DNA of 64,000 nucleotides from Streptomyces sp. CB02056 (lineage in GTDB: Bacteria > Actinomycetota > Actinomycetes > Streptomycetales > Streptomycetaceae). The translations under genes and the position numbers were made by a program. The DNA lies in NCBI RefSeq assembly GCF_001905545.1, contig NZ_LIPD01000004.1, positions 288,610 to 352,609 of the forward strand, written 5' to 3'. A model generated the notes under the pieces. That model made no database searches. It worked only from the letters and a program-made list of their open reading frames with translations, and was not told the origin of the DNA. Every line of letters starts with the position of its first letter. Within the stretch, counting starts at the first letter, position 1. This document shows positions 16,445 through 23,786 of the stretch, one piece after another.

Positions 16445-16520
16445 GTTCGCTCGTACGCGGGGTGGTGCCGCGGGAACCGGGCCGGACGGGGGTGTGGCCG
16501 GCCCGGTCCCGCGCCCGGCG

Positions 16521-17435
16521 TCAGGAGTCGCGTCGAACAGCCTCGACGCGACGGCGCCGGAGCACCATGCCGGCCCAGCCGACGCTGATCGCGGCGGCAC
16601 CCGCGAGCAGCAGCGGACCGGTGGCCGAGGTACCGCCCACGGCCGCCGAGGCGGTCGGGATCACCTGGCCGGCCGGGGAGTCCGGGTCCCCGCCGTGGCC
16701 GTGGTGGGCGACCGTGGACTTGGAGGCGTCGGCCGCGATCTGGGCGTCGCTGGGCGCGGCCGGGGCCTGGGCGGTGAGCGCCGACGCGGCGGTGGCGGAG
16801 GCGCCGAAGTCGACGTCGGAGCAGGCGTAGAAGGCCTCCGGGCTGTCGCTGCGCTGCCACACCGTGTACAGCACCTGGCGGCCGGTGCGCTGCGGCAGGG
16901 TGCCGGAGTAGCTGTAGGAGCCGTTGACGGCGTTGCGGTCGACCTGCACCTTGGCCACCGGGGTCGGGTCGAGGTCCGACCACTTCAGCGGCTTGGTGGG
17001 GTCGTAGCCCGCCTTGGTGATGTAGACGGTCTGGGTGCCGACGTGCGGCGCGGTGGTGCGGAACTGGAAGGTGAAGGCGCCGGACTTCACCGCGGTGGCC
17101 GGCCAGTCGGTGCGCGGCCAGTCCAGCGCCGCGTACTTGTCGCGGTTGGCCGAGCAGAGCTTGCCGTCCGGGATCAGCGCCTGGTGATTGCCGTTGGCGT
17201 TGGCGATGTTGACCTCGTTCCAGTCGTACAGCGGCTGGGTGCCGCTCGCGGCGACGAGGTCCTTGCAGATCTGGGACACCGGGTGCTCGGGGCCCTCGGC
17301 GTAGCAGGCGGCGACCCGGCTCACGGGGTTGGTCATCGTGCCGTGGGCGCTGGCGGTGCCGGCGGTGGCACCGGCCACCGCGACGACCGCGGCGCCGATC
17401 ACGCCGACGGACAGGGCACTTCGCTTGATGGACAT
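16521..17435 (-). CDS. chitin/cellulose-active lytic polysaccharide monooxygenase (AA10)
   Basis: The product has 304 residues. The ATG at 17435 follows AAGGAG. A signal peptide of 30 residues ends in TASA, leaving His31 (HGTMTNPVSR) as the mature N-terminus; with His131 (TTAPHVGTQ) it forms the copper histidine brace of AA10 LPMOs. Cysteine pairs and the catalytic-domain end YACSDVDF are present. Instead of a carbohydrate-binding module, a disordered linker with HHGHGG leads to a C-terminal membrane helix (about 270-292) and an Arg-rich tail, so the enzyme may stay on the cell surface. I see no LPxTG or LAxTG sortase motif. Confidence 0.92.
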   Translation of the reverse strand: MSIKRSALSVGVIGAAVVAVAGATAGTASAHGTMTNPVSRVAACYAEGPEHPVSQICKDLVAASGTQPLYDWNEVNIANANGNHQALIPDGKLCSANRDKYAALDWPRTDWPATAVKSGAFTFQFRTTAPHVGTQTVYITKAGYDPTKPLKWSDLDPTPVAKVQVDRNAVNGSYSYSGTLPQRTGRQVLYTVWQRSDSPEAFYACSDVDFGASATAASALTAQAPAAPSDAQIAADASKSTVAHHGHGGDPDSPAGQVIPTASAAVGGTSATGPLLLAGAAAISVGWAGMVLRRRRVEAVRRDS

Positions 17436-17544
17436 GGGGTGGGGACTCCTTGACCGTCGTTCCGGGCGTGCGTGGGGGAACGGGCACGCCTGCCCGTTCG
17501 GGAGCCGCCGGCCCGGCGCGCGGCTCCCGGCCAGAGCGTAGGAT

Positions 17545-17556
17545 TGGTCTGGACCA
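17545..17556. promoter_or_regulatory. DasR-type operator (dre-like) upstream of the LPMO gene
   Basis: The palindrome TGGTCTGGACCA lies about 110 nt upstream of the LPMO start and differs by one base from the TGGTCTAGACCA core bound by DasR, the GlcNAc-responsive repressor of streptomycete chitin genes. Similar elements overlap chitinase promoters. The site is seen directly; DasR control is inferred. Confidence 0.65.
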
Positions 17557-17617
17557 GAAGGCAATAGCCGCGCGTACTGTGCTTGTTGACGGACTGTAGG
17601 CCCCGGAGCAGGACAAA

Positions 17618-17656
17618 GGCCCGACGGACGGCCGTGGTTAGCCGTTCCATCGGGCC
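17618..17656 (-). terminator. terminator of the RHIM-motif gene
   Basis: Read on the minus strand, GGCCCGATGG pairs with CCGTCGGGCC (one G-T type mismatch) around an inner hairpin, followed by TTTGTCC. It lies 21 nt past the stop at 17677. Confidence 0.55.
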
Positions 17657-17676
17657 CCGTTAAGGCTCCGGAAAGG

Positions 17677-18096
17677 TCAGTGCCGCATGTCGTGGATGAT
17701 GCCGGCCTGGATCACGAGATCGCTGTTGACGGTCGAGCTGCCGCTGATGGTGTTGATGATGTAGGTCCCGCCGGGCGCCTTCTCGAACTGCCCGGGCAGG
17801 AACTCCCTGAGGATGTCGAAGAGTTCCTCGGCCGCCTGCGGGTTCGTCCGGAACAGCGCGCGCAGCCGGTTGCGAAGGGCGGCGGCCTGGTCGGCCAGGA
17901 CCTCCTCGTCGCCGTCGGCCTCCAGCACCTCGGCGCGGATCACCTCCAGCTCGGCGCTCGCCTCCTCGTCCCGCTCGCCGCGCCCGAACAGCCGGGCGAT
18001 CCGCGAACTGGCCTGGTTCCAGGCGGCCGTGGCCATCAGTCCGGCCACCGAGGTCGCCCCGGACCTCACCATCTCCTGCACGAGCTCGGCGTCCAT
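17677..18096 (-). CDS. small helical protein with C-terminal RHIM-like (BASS3-type) amyloid motif
   Basis: The product has 139 residues. The N-terminal 100 residues are predicted helical: a small-residue segment near 10-25 (SGATSVAGLMATAAW), a basic SSRIARLFGRG, then acidic and basic helices. The C-terminus reads YIINTISGSSTVNSDLVIQAG followed by IIHDMRH, matching the N-x-I-x-G ... V-x-Q-A-G-x-I pattern of RHIM-related bacterial amyloid signalling motifs (BASS3) described in actinobacterial NLR-type systems. Many streptomycetes carry short proteins of this build; their function is not established. They may be cell-death effectors or adaptors triggered by amyloid templating. No NLR gene lies in this window. 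Confidence 0.7.
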   Translation of the reverse strand: MDAELVQEMVRSGATSVAGLMATAAWNQASSRIARLFGRGERDEEASAELEVIRAEVLEADGDEEVLADQAAALRNRLRALFRTNPQAAEELFDILREFLPGQFEKAPGGTYIINTISGSSTVNSDLVIQAGIIHDMRH

Positions 18097-18154
18097 GCCG
18101 CCCCCTTCACGTTCGCAGTGTCGCCACCACGGTAGGGCAAAGGCGGACGAAGCG

Positions 18155-19378
18155 TCAGAGGAACGTCTTCCCCTCGCCCCGGTACGTCGGCACCGTCCGC
18201 ACGACCCGGTCGCCCTCGACCAGGTGCAGCTCGGCGAAGCGCTCGCACAGCTCGCCCGCCTTGGCGTGCCGGAACCAGACCCGGTCGCCGATCAGCAGGT
18301 CGTCCGCGGCCGAGCCGAGCAGCGGGGTCTGCACCTCCCCGGCGCCCTCCATCGGGTCGTAGCGCAGCCCGGCCGGCAGGTACGGCACCGGCGAGCGGTC
18401 CGGGCCGGCCGCGCCGGAGGCCGGGTAGCCGCCGCCGAGCACGGTCACCACGCCGAGGCCGGGGCGGCGCACCACCGGCTGGCCGAACAGCGCGGCCGGG
18501 CGGCCCCGGAAGGAGCGGTAGTTGTCGAACAACCGCGGCTGGTACAGCCCGGAGCCGGCCGCCACCTCGGTGACGGCGCGCTCGGCCACGGTGGACTCCA
18601 CGCTGCCGGTGCCGCCGCCGTTGACGAACTCCAGGTCGGCCACCCGCCGCAGCCGTCGGACCGCCGCCGCGCGCCGCTCGGCCAGCTCGGTCCGGGACCT
18701 GGCCTGCATCAGCCGGATCAGCTGCGAGCGCACCGGCCGTCCGGGCACCCGGTCGCCCACCCCGGCGACGTGTCCCTCGTACGCCATCAGGCCGACCACC
18801 CGGAAGCCCCGGCGGCGCTGGACGAGTTCGGCGAAGGCGCCGAGGTCCTCGGGGGTGCGCAGCGGCGAGCGCCGGGCGCCGACCCGGACCCGGCCGCCGA
18901 GCAGTTGCAGCGAGGTGTCCAGTTCCAGGCAGACCCGTACCTCGGCGTCGCCGCCGCGGGCCGCGTCGATCAGGTCCAGCTGGGCCGGGTCGTCTAGGAC
19001 GACGGTGATCTCGCGGGCGGCCTCCGGGTCGGCGGTCAGTTCGGCGTAGCCGGCCCGGTCGGCGGAGGGGTAGGCGAGCAGGATGTCGCGGACGCCGGTG
19101 CGGGCCAGCCAGAGCGACTCGTCCAGGGTGAAGCTCATCACCCCGAGGAAGCCGTCCACGGCCAGGGCCCGTTCCAGCAGCGCCCGGCAGCGGATCGACT
19201 TGCTGGCCAGCCGGATCGGCTTGCCGCCGGCCCGGCGGACCAGGTCGGCGGCGTTCGCGTCGAACGCGGCGAGGTCCACGACGGCCACCGGCCCGTCCAG
19301 GTGGGCGGTGGCGCGGTCGTACCGGAGGCGGTCGGAGACCGGGGCGGGTGCGGTCGCGGGCGCGTCGAGGATCACCAT
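18155..19378 (-). CDS. PLP-dependent amino acid deaminase/aldolase of the alanine racemase-like N-domain family
   Basis: The product has 407 residues. I chose ATG 19378 because upstream in-frame sequence looks non-coding. The PLP lysine lies in RLASKSIR (about 50-57) after the VVDLAAFDAN strand, typical of the fold type III barrel shared with alanine racemase and D-threonine aldolase. A GGGTGS phosphate loop lies near 260, and HAKAGELCERF with the C-terminal YRGEGKTFL completes the family. The substrate is not fixed; annotations of relatives vary between D-threonine aldolase and amino acid deaminase. It is monocistronic. Confidence 0.8.
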   Translation of the reverse strand: MVILDAPATAPAPVSDRLRYDRATAHLDGPVAVVDLAAFDANAADLVRRAGGKPIRLASKSIRCRALLERALAVDGFLGVMSFTLDESLWLARTGVRDILLAYPSADRAGYAELTADPEAAREITVVLDDPAQLDLIDAARGGDAEVRVCLELDTSLQLLGGRVRVGARRSPLRTPEDLGAFAELVQRRRGFRVVGLMAYEGHVAGVGDRVPGRPVRSQLIRLMQARSRTELAERRAAAVRRLRRVADLEFVNGGGTGSVESTVAERAVTEVAAGSGLYQPRLFDNYRSFRGRPAALFGQPVVRRPGLGVVTVLGGGYPASGAAGPDRSPVPYLPAGLRYDPMEGAGEVQTPLLGSAADDLLIGDRVWFRHAKAGELCERFAELHLVEGDRVVRTVPTYRGEGKTFL

Positions 19379-19480
19379 GGCCGCAGGGTGCCACACCGCG
19401 CTACCGGTGGGTAGGCCCCGTGCGCGGGGAGTGTGCAGGGAAATGGGGCCGCTCGCGCGCGGTGGCATAGGGTCGGGCGG

Positions 19481-20254
19481 GTGGACCGCAAAGACTTCTC
19501 CAACCCGGCGTTCGTCGGCAAGAGCATCCCGAATCCCGGCTTCTCCGACGACGACGGCACCGCCGACCAGGCGCTCACCGAGGCCCTCGCCCGCTGGTCG
19601 CAGGACCGCGCGGCCGAGCCGGAGGTGCTGGCGGCGCTGACCCCCACCCGGCTGATGGTCCCGATCGTCGCGATCCTCGGCGAGGTCGAGGTGGACGCGA
19701 ACGGGCACCGGCACGAGAAGACCAGCGACATGGCCGTCCCGGTGCTGGAGGCCCCGGACGGGCGCCGCGCGCTGCCGGCGTTCACCTCGCTCGACTCGCT
19801 CGCCCGCTGGCGCGCCGACGCCCGCCCGGCGCCGACCGCGGCCCCGCAGGCCGCGATGGTGGCCTTCTCGGAGCGCGCCGACACCCTGCTGATCGACCCG
19901 GCCGGGCCGGTGCCGTTCCTGCTGAGCGGTGCCCGGCTGCGGGCGCTGGCGGAGAACCGCGCGTTCCTGCCGCCGGTCCGGGACCCGGAGGTGCGCGAGG
20001 CGGTCCGCGGGCTGCTGGCGGCCGAGCCGCAGGTGGTCACCGGGCTGCTGGCGGCCTCGGAGGACTCGGACGGGGTGCTCGCGGTGGTCTTCGACCCGGC
20101 GCTGGACCAGGCCGGGCTACAGGCGGCCGCCCAGCGGGTCGGACAGGCCGTGGCCGCCGACCCGGTGCTGCGGGTGCGGCTGGACCGGGGGCTGGACCTC
20201 GCGGTGCTGCCGGCCGGTGCGGAGCTGCCGGGGGAGCCGCTCTACAAGCGGTAG
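19481..20254 (+). CDS. SseB-family protein
   Basis: The product has 257 residues from GTG 19481. It begins with FSNPAF...GKSIPNPGFSDDDG, then a conserved core: LMVPIVAILG, VPVLEAPDGRRALPAFTSLDSLARW. This is the SseB N-terminal domain; the second half resembles the SseB C-terminal domain. The biochemical function of bacterial SseB-like proteins is unknown. A TAGGGT -10-like hexamer ends 7 nt before the GTG and there is no ribosome binding site, suggesting leaderless translation. It is convergent with the DUF1844 gene. Confidence 0.8.
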   Translation: MDRKDFSNPAFVGKSIPNPGFSDDDGTADQALTEALARWSQDRAAEPEVLAALTPTRLMVPIVAILGEVEVDANGHRHEKTSDMAVPVLEAPDGRRALPAFTSLDSLARWRADARPAPTAAPQAAMVAFSERADTLLIDPAGPVPFLLSGARLRALAENRAFLPPVRDPEVREAVRGLLAAEPQVVTGLLAASEDSDGVLAVVFDPALDQAGLQAAAQRVGQAVAADPVLRVRLDRGLDLAVLPAGAELPGEPLYKR

Positions 20255-20260
20255 ACGTGA

Positions 20261-20292
20261 GAAAGGAGCGGCACACGTGTGCCGCTCCTTTC
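20261..20292. terminator. perfect bidirectional terminator
   Basis: A 32-nt perfect palindrome has 16-nt arms beginning GAAAGGAGCGGCACAC. It lies between the SseB stop (20254) and the convergent DUF1844 stop (20305). Confidence 0.75.
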
Positions 20293-20304
20293 CCCGTCCG
20301 GACG

Positions 20305-20682
20305 TCAGGAGTAGACCGGCCCGGTGAACTTCTCGCCCGGCCCCGCGCCCGGCGCGTCCGGGACGACGGACGCCTCGCGGAACGCGAGCTGGAGCGAGCG
20401 CAGCCCGTCCCGCAGCGGCGCGGCGTGGAAGTTGCTGATCTCCGGGGCGCCGGCGGTGACCAGCCCGGCGAGCGCGGTGATCAGCTTGCGGGCCTCGTCC
20501 AGGTCCTTGTCCTTGTCGCCGCCCTCGGCGAGACCGCACTTGACCGCGGCGGCGCTCATCAGGTGCACGGCGACGGTGGTGATCACCTCGACGGCCGGGA
20601 CCTCGGCGATGTCGCGGGTGAGGTCGTCGAAGCCGATCGCGTCGTCGTCCGCGCCGGGGTTCTGGGTGGGCTCGCTGCTCAA
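20305..20682 (-). CDS. DUF1844 family protein
   Basis: The product has about 125 residues, apparently from TTG 20682; no ATG or GTG fits better, and a loose GGAACG lies upstream. The core matches DUF1844: VITTVAVHLMSAAAVKCGL, DLDEARKLITALAGLVTAGAPEI in part, and a C-terminal helix LRSLQLAFREAS. Its role is unknown. In Streptomyces the family sits beside infC, as here in divergent orientation, so it may be linked to translation. Confidence 0.8.
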   Translation of the reverse strand: MSSEPTQNPGADDDAIGFDDLTRDIAEVPAVEVITTVAVHLMSAAAVKCGLAEGGDKDKDLDEARKLITALAGLVTAGAPEISNFHAAPLRDGLRSLQLAFREASVVPDAPGAGPGEKFTGPVYS

Positions 20683-21128
20683 GGGTGGCTCGTTCCGTTG
20701 TGCCGTGTGGGTACACGTGGAGCGTACAAGGGGGTCCGCGCCGGGGCGGAATAGCGTTCGACCGCGTGACGCTGTAAGCTTCGAGACTGACCGGCCGGGA
20801 TCCCGTATGGGCACTCGGCCAGCAAGTGGAGGCTCCACTGAGGAGGCCTGAGAGGGCAACCGCGAAAGTCTCCCACCTTGTCGGCCTCGCGGCCGACGGG
20901 TCCCGGTCCGCGACGGGCGCCCCTGGCGCCGAGTCGCCGCAGCGCCCCTCACCGGGCGCAGCCCCCGGTTGTGTGGAGCCCCGCTTGTACCGAGCGGGGC
21001 TTTTTTCGTGTGGCGGTGTACGTAGCCGGACAGCGCAGCACGAATGAAGCCCCGCCCAGTGGTCGAGTCCACTACGTGCGACCGCCGTCCGACGGCCGCA
21101 TCGCAGAAGGTGCAACCGAGGAGGCCCC
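20683..21128 (+). promoter_or_regulatory. infC leader region
   Basis: These 446 bases separate the DUF1844 start and infC. They hold no convincing protein gene. Several GC-rich inverted repeats precede a clear intrinsic terminator at 20977-21006, after which about 120 nt lead to infC. A long structured leader with internal terminator upstream of infC-rpmI-rplT implies attenuation, as known for L20- or IF3-controlled operons in other phyla. I cannot assign a named RNA family. Confidence 0.55.
20977..21006 (+). terminator. attenuator terminator in the infC leader
   Basis: The stem AGCCCCGCT/AGCGGGGCT (9 bp, perfect) closes a 7-nt loop and is followed by six T. It is one of the few textbook Rho-independent terminators in the window, and it stands about 120 nt before infC with no gene ending upstream on this strand. 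Confidence 0.75.
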
Positions 21129-21860
21129 ATCAGCACCGAGCCCCGCATCAACGACCGGATTCGCGTCCCCGAGGTGCGACTCGTCGGTCCCAGCGGCGAG
21201 CAGGTCGGCATCGTGCCGCTTGCCAAGGCGCTGGAGCTCGCGCAGGAGTACGACCTCGACCTGGTCGAGGTCGCGGCGACCGCCCGGCCGCCGGTGTGCA
21301 AGCTCATGGACTACGGCAAGTTCAAGTACGAGTCGGCCATGAAGGCCCGTGAGGCGCGCAAGAACCAGGCGCACACGGTCATCAAGGAGATGAAGCTCCG
21401 GCCGAAGATCGACCCGCACGACTATGACACCAAGAAGGGTCACGTCGTCCGGTTCCTCAAGCAGGGCGACAAGGTCAAGATCACGATCATGTTCCGCGGT
21501 CGTGAGCAGTCCCGCCCCGAGCTGGGCTTCCGTCTGCTCCAGCGGCTCGCCGACGACGTCCAGGACCTGGGCTTCGTCGAGTCCTCGCCCAAGCAGGACG
21601 GCCGTAACATGATCATGGTTCTTGGCCCGCACAAGAAGAAGACCGAGGCGATGGCCGAGGCCCGCGCCCTCGCGGACGCCCGCAAGGCCGAGCGTCAGGG
21701 CCGCACCGGCGGCCCCGACGCCGCTGCGGACATCGAGGACGAGGACGTCGTGACCGACGTCGAGGACGTCGTGACCGAGGCCGAGGACGCCCCGGCCGAG
21801 GCGCCGGCCGTCGAGGCCGACGCTCCGGTCGAGCAGCCGGCCGCCTCCCAGGGCGCCTGA
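21129..21860 (+). CDS. infC: translation initiation factor IF-3
   Basis: The product has 243 residues when initiated at AUC 21129, just after GAGGAGG at 21118-21124. This gives the conserved N-terminus [19 protein letters not shown]. No ATG, GTG or TTG is available upstream in frame; GTG 21174 would delete conserved residues. The N-domain ([25 protein letters not shown]), linker and C-domain ([25 protein letters not shown]) are complete. An acidic Ala/Glu/Val tail of about 55 residues extends the usual length. IF-3 enforces start-codon and initiator-tRNA fidelity on the 30S subunit, and non-AUG infC starts allow autoregulation in E. coli. It is the first gene of infC-rpmI-rplT. Confidence 0.93.
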   Translation: MSTEPRINDRIRVPEVRLVGPSGEQVGIVPLAKALELAQEYDLDLVEVAATARPPVCKLMDYGKFKYESAMKAREARKNQAHTVIKEMKLRPKIDPHDYDTKKGHVVRFLKQGDKVKITIMFRGREQSRPELGFRLLQRLADDVQDLGFVESSPKQDGRNMIMVLGPHKKKTEAMAEARALADARKAERQGRTGGPDAAADIEDEDVVTDVEDVVTEAEDAPAEAPAVEADAPVEQPAASQGA

Positions 21861-21944
21861 GCCCTCACCGGCCAGGAGGCCCGGGAGACCGGCCCCCAGG
21901 GTGACGGGGCGTCCCGCCCGGTCACCGCAGATCCATCCAGTTCA

Positions 21945-21972
21945 CGCCCGCGCGGCGCACGTCGCGCGGGCG
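21945..21972 (+). promoter_or_regulatory. hairpin upstream of rpmI
   Basis: A perfect 10-bp stem (CGCCCGCGCG with complement, 8-nt loop) ends 30 nt before the rpmI ATG, in the infC-rpmI spacer. It could be an RNA processing or protein-binding site. Confidence 0.4.
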
Positions 21973-22002
21973 CGGACGGGACTGACGAGGAGATACGGCG
22001 AA

Positions 22003-22197
22003 ATGCCGAAGCAGAAGACGCACAGTGGCGCCAGCAAGCGCTTCAAGATCAGTGGCTCTGGCAAGGTGCTGCGCGAGCGCGCCGGCCGCCGCCACCTCCT
22101 GGAGCACAAGCCCTCGACGCTGACCCGCAAGCTGGCCGGGACCGTCGAGCTGGCCCCCGCTGACGCCAAGAAGATCAAGAAGCTTCTCGGCAAGTGA
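22003..22197 (+). CDS. rpmI: 50S ribosomal protein bL35
   Basis: The product has 64 residues, starting [15 protein letters not shown], with the conserved basic core [16 protein letters not shown] and C-terminal KKIKKLLGK. The ATG follows GACGAGGAG. bL35 is a small basic protein of the large subunit. It is the middle gene of the infC operon, with leaders of 142 nt before and 109 nt after it, both containing hairpins. Confidence 0.97.
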   Translation: MPKQKTHSGASKRFKISGSGKVLRERAGRRHLLEHKPSTLTRKLAGTVELAPADAKKIKKLLGK

Positions 22198-22262
22198 TCG
22201 CCCTCCCGCCCGGCGCGAGCCGTGAGCGGGGCAGCTGATCCTTCCCGACCCATTCGAATGAC

Positions 22263-22288
22263 GGACCACGTGAAGTAGTCCGTGGTCC
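22263..22288 (+). promoter_or_regulatory. hairpin between rpmI and rplT
   Basis: GGACCACG pairs with CGTGGTCC around a 10-nt loop, ending just before the CCCAAGGAG ribosome binding site of rplT. It could modulate rplT translation, for instance by L20 feedback. That is inference. Confidence 0.4.
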
Positions 22289-22306
22289 AACCCAAGGAGT
22301 AATCAA

Positions 22307-22702
22307 GTGGCACGCGTCAAGCGGGCAGTCAACGCCCACAAGAAGCGCCGGGTCATCCTGGAGCGCGCCAGCGGCTACCGTGGCCAGCGTTCGCGCCTGT
22401 ACCGCAAGGCCAAGGAGCAGGTCACCCACTCGCTGGTCTACAACTTCAACGACCGCAAGAAGCGCAAGGGCGACTTCCGTCAGCTGTGGATCCAGCGCAT
22501 CAACGCTGCGGCCCGTGCCAACGGCATCACCTACAACCGCTTCGTGCAGGGCCTGAAGGCCGCCAGCGTCGAGATCGACCGCAAGATGCTGGCCGACCTG
22601 GCCGTCAACGACCCGGGTGCGTTCGCCTCCCTGGTCGAGGTCGCCCAGAAGGCGCTGCCGGCCGACGTGAACGCCCCGAAGGCCGCCGCGGACGCCGCCT
22701 GA
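22307..22702 (+). CDS. rplT: 50S ribosomal protein bL20
   Basis: The product has 131 residues from GTG 22307 behind AAGGAG. It has the typical [15 protein letters not shown] start, the long basic helix ([16 protein letters not shown] in part), [11 protein letters not shown] and the C-terminal domain. bL20 is an early assembly protein of the 50S subunit and, in several bacteria, a translational repressor of this operon. An 11-residue Ala/Lys extension closes the protein. A strong hairpin terminator follows. Confidence 0.97.
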   Translation: MARVKRAVNAHKKRRVILERASGYRGQRSRLYRKAKEQVTHSLVYNFNDRKKRKGDFRQLWIQRINAAARANGITYNRFVQGLKAASVEIDRKMLADLAVNDPGAFASLVEVAQKALPADVNAPKAAADAA

Positions 22703-22725
22703 TCTTCCGAGATCGGTTGAGCTCT

Positions 22726-22759
22726 GACCGGACCCGCAGGCTCGCCTGCGGGTCCGGTC
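22726..22759 (+). terminator. terminator of the infC-rpmI-rplT operon
   Basis: A perfect 15-bp stem (GACCGGACCCGCAGG with complement) with CTCG loop, 23 nt after the rplT stop. Confidence 0.75.
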
Positions 22760-22802
22760 CTGCTTTCGCCCCCCTCCTTCAGCGCCCTCAGAGATCGAGA
22801 CC

Positions 22803-23669
22803 ATGCCGAGCACCGACACCCCCCTGCTGACCTCCCTGCGCTCGCCGCGCGTCGTCGCCGCCCGCCGGCTGGCCAAGCGAAGCCAGCGCGGCAAGGAGCG
22901 CCGCTTCCTGGTCGAGGGCCCGCAGGCCGTCCGGGAGGCCGTCGCCTTCGGCAGGCTGCCGGGCAGCGGCGAGCACGCCGTGGTCGAGGTCTACACGACC
23001 CAGGAGGCCGCCGAGCGGCACGCCGGCATCGTCGAGGCCGCCCTGGCGGAGGGGCTGCCGGTGCTGACCGCCACCGACGAGGTGATCGCCGACATCTGCG
23101 ACACCGTGACCCCGCAGGGCATCGTGGCGCTCTGCCGCTTCATCGACACCCCGTTCGACGAGGTGCTCAGGGCCCGCCCCAAGCTGGTCGCGGTCCTCGC
23201 CCACGTGCGCGACCCCGGGAACGCCGGCACGGTGCTGCGCACCGCCGACGCGGCCGGCGCGGACGCCGTGGTGCTCACCGACGCCTCGGTGGACCTCTAC
23301 AACCCGAAGGCCGTCCGGGCCTCCGTGGGCAGCCTGTTCCACCTGCCGGTGGCGGTCGGCGTGCCGGTCGAGGAGGCCGTCGGCAGGCTGCGCGAGGCCG
23401 GTGTCCGGGTGCTCGCCGCGGACGGCGCGGGGGAGCGGGACCTGGACCAGGAGCTGGACGAGGGCACGCTGGGCGCGCCCGGCGCATGGGTGTTCGGCAA
23501 CGAGGCGTGGGGGCTTCCGGAGGAGACCCGCGCGCTCACCGACGAGGTCGTGCGCGTTCCGATCCACGGCCACGCCGAGAGCCTCAACCTGGCCACGGCC
23601 GCGGCCGTCTGCCTGTACGCCTCGGCCCGGGCGCAGCGTTCGCCCGGCGGCTGCCGCTCGAACGCCTGA
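22803..23669 (+). CDS. TrmH/SpoU-family RNA 2'-O-methyltransferase
   Basis: The product has 288 residues. It has an N-terminal substrate-binding domain (RRFLVEGPQAVREAV) and the C-terminal SPOUT knot with the three motifs: HVRDPGNAGTVLRTADAAG, FGNEAWGLPEE and IPxxGHAESLNLATAAAVCLY (with a V-P-I-H start). The family methylates ribose 2'-OH of rRNA or tRNA with SAM, often on helical loops of 23S rRNA. It sits directly after rplT as in other streptomycetes. The exact target nucleotide is not predictable. Confidence 0.9.
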   Translation: MPSTDTPLLTSLRSPRVVAARRLAKRSQRGKERRFLVEGPQAVREAVAFGRLPGSGEHAVVEVYTTQEAAERHAGIVEAALAEGLPVLTATDEVIADICDTVTPQGIVALCRFIDTPFDEVLRARPKLVAVLAHVRDPGNAGTVLRTADAAGADAVVLTDASVDLYNPKAVRASVGSLFHLPVAVGVPVEEAVGRLREAGVRVLAADGAGERDLDQELDEGTLGAPGAWVFGNEAWGLPEETRALTDEVVRVPIHGHAESLNLATAAAVCLYASARAQRSPGGCRSNA

Positions 23670-23786
23670 CGCACCCGGGGGCGCACCGGGATCTCCCCGT
23701 TGCAAGCCCTACTACACCCGCCTGGGAGACGCTAGGGTCTGCCTCTGTGGGGGGAACGGCACGGTGGGTAATCGGGGAGGCAACCC

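Noticed and set aside
21174..21176. GTG as infC start
   Set aside because: It lies inside the conserved IF-3 N-terminus and lacks a ribosome binding site; AUC 21129 fits both.
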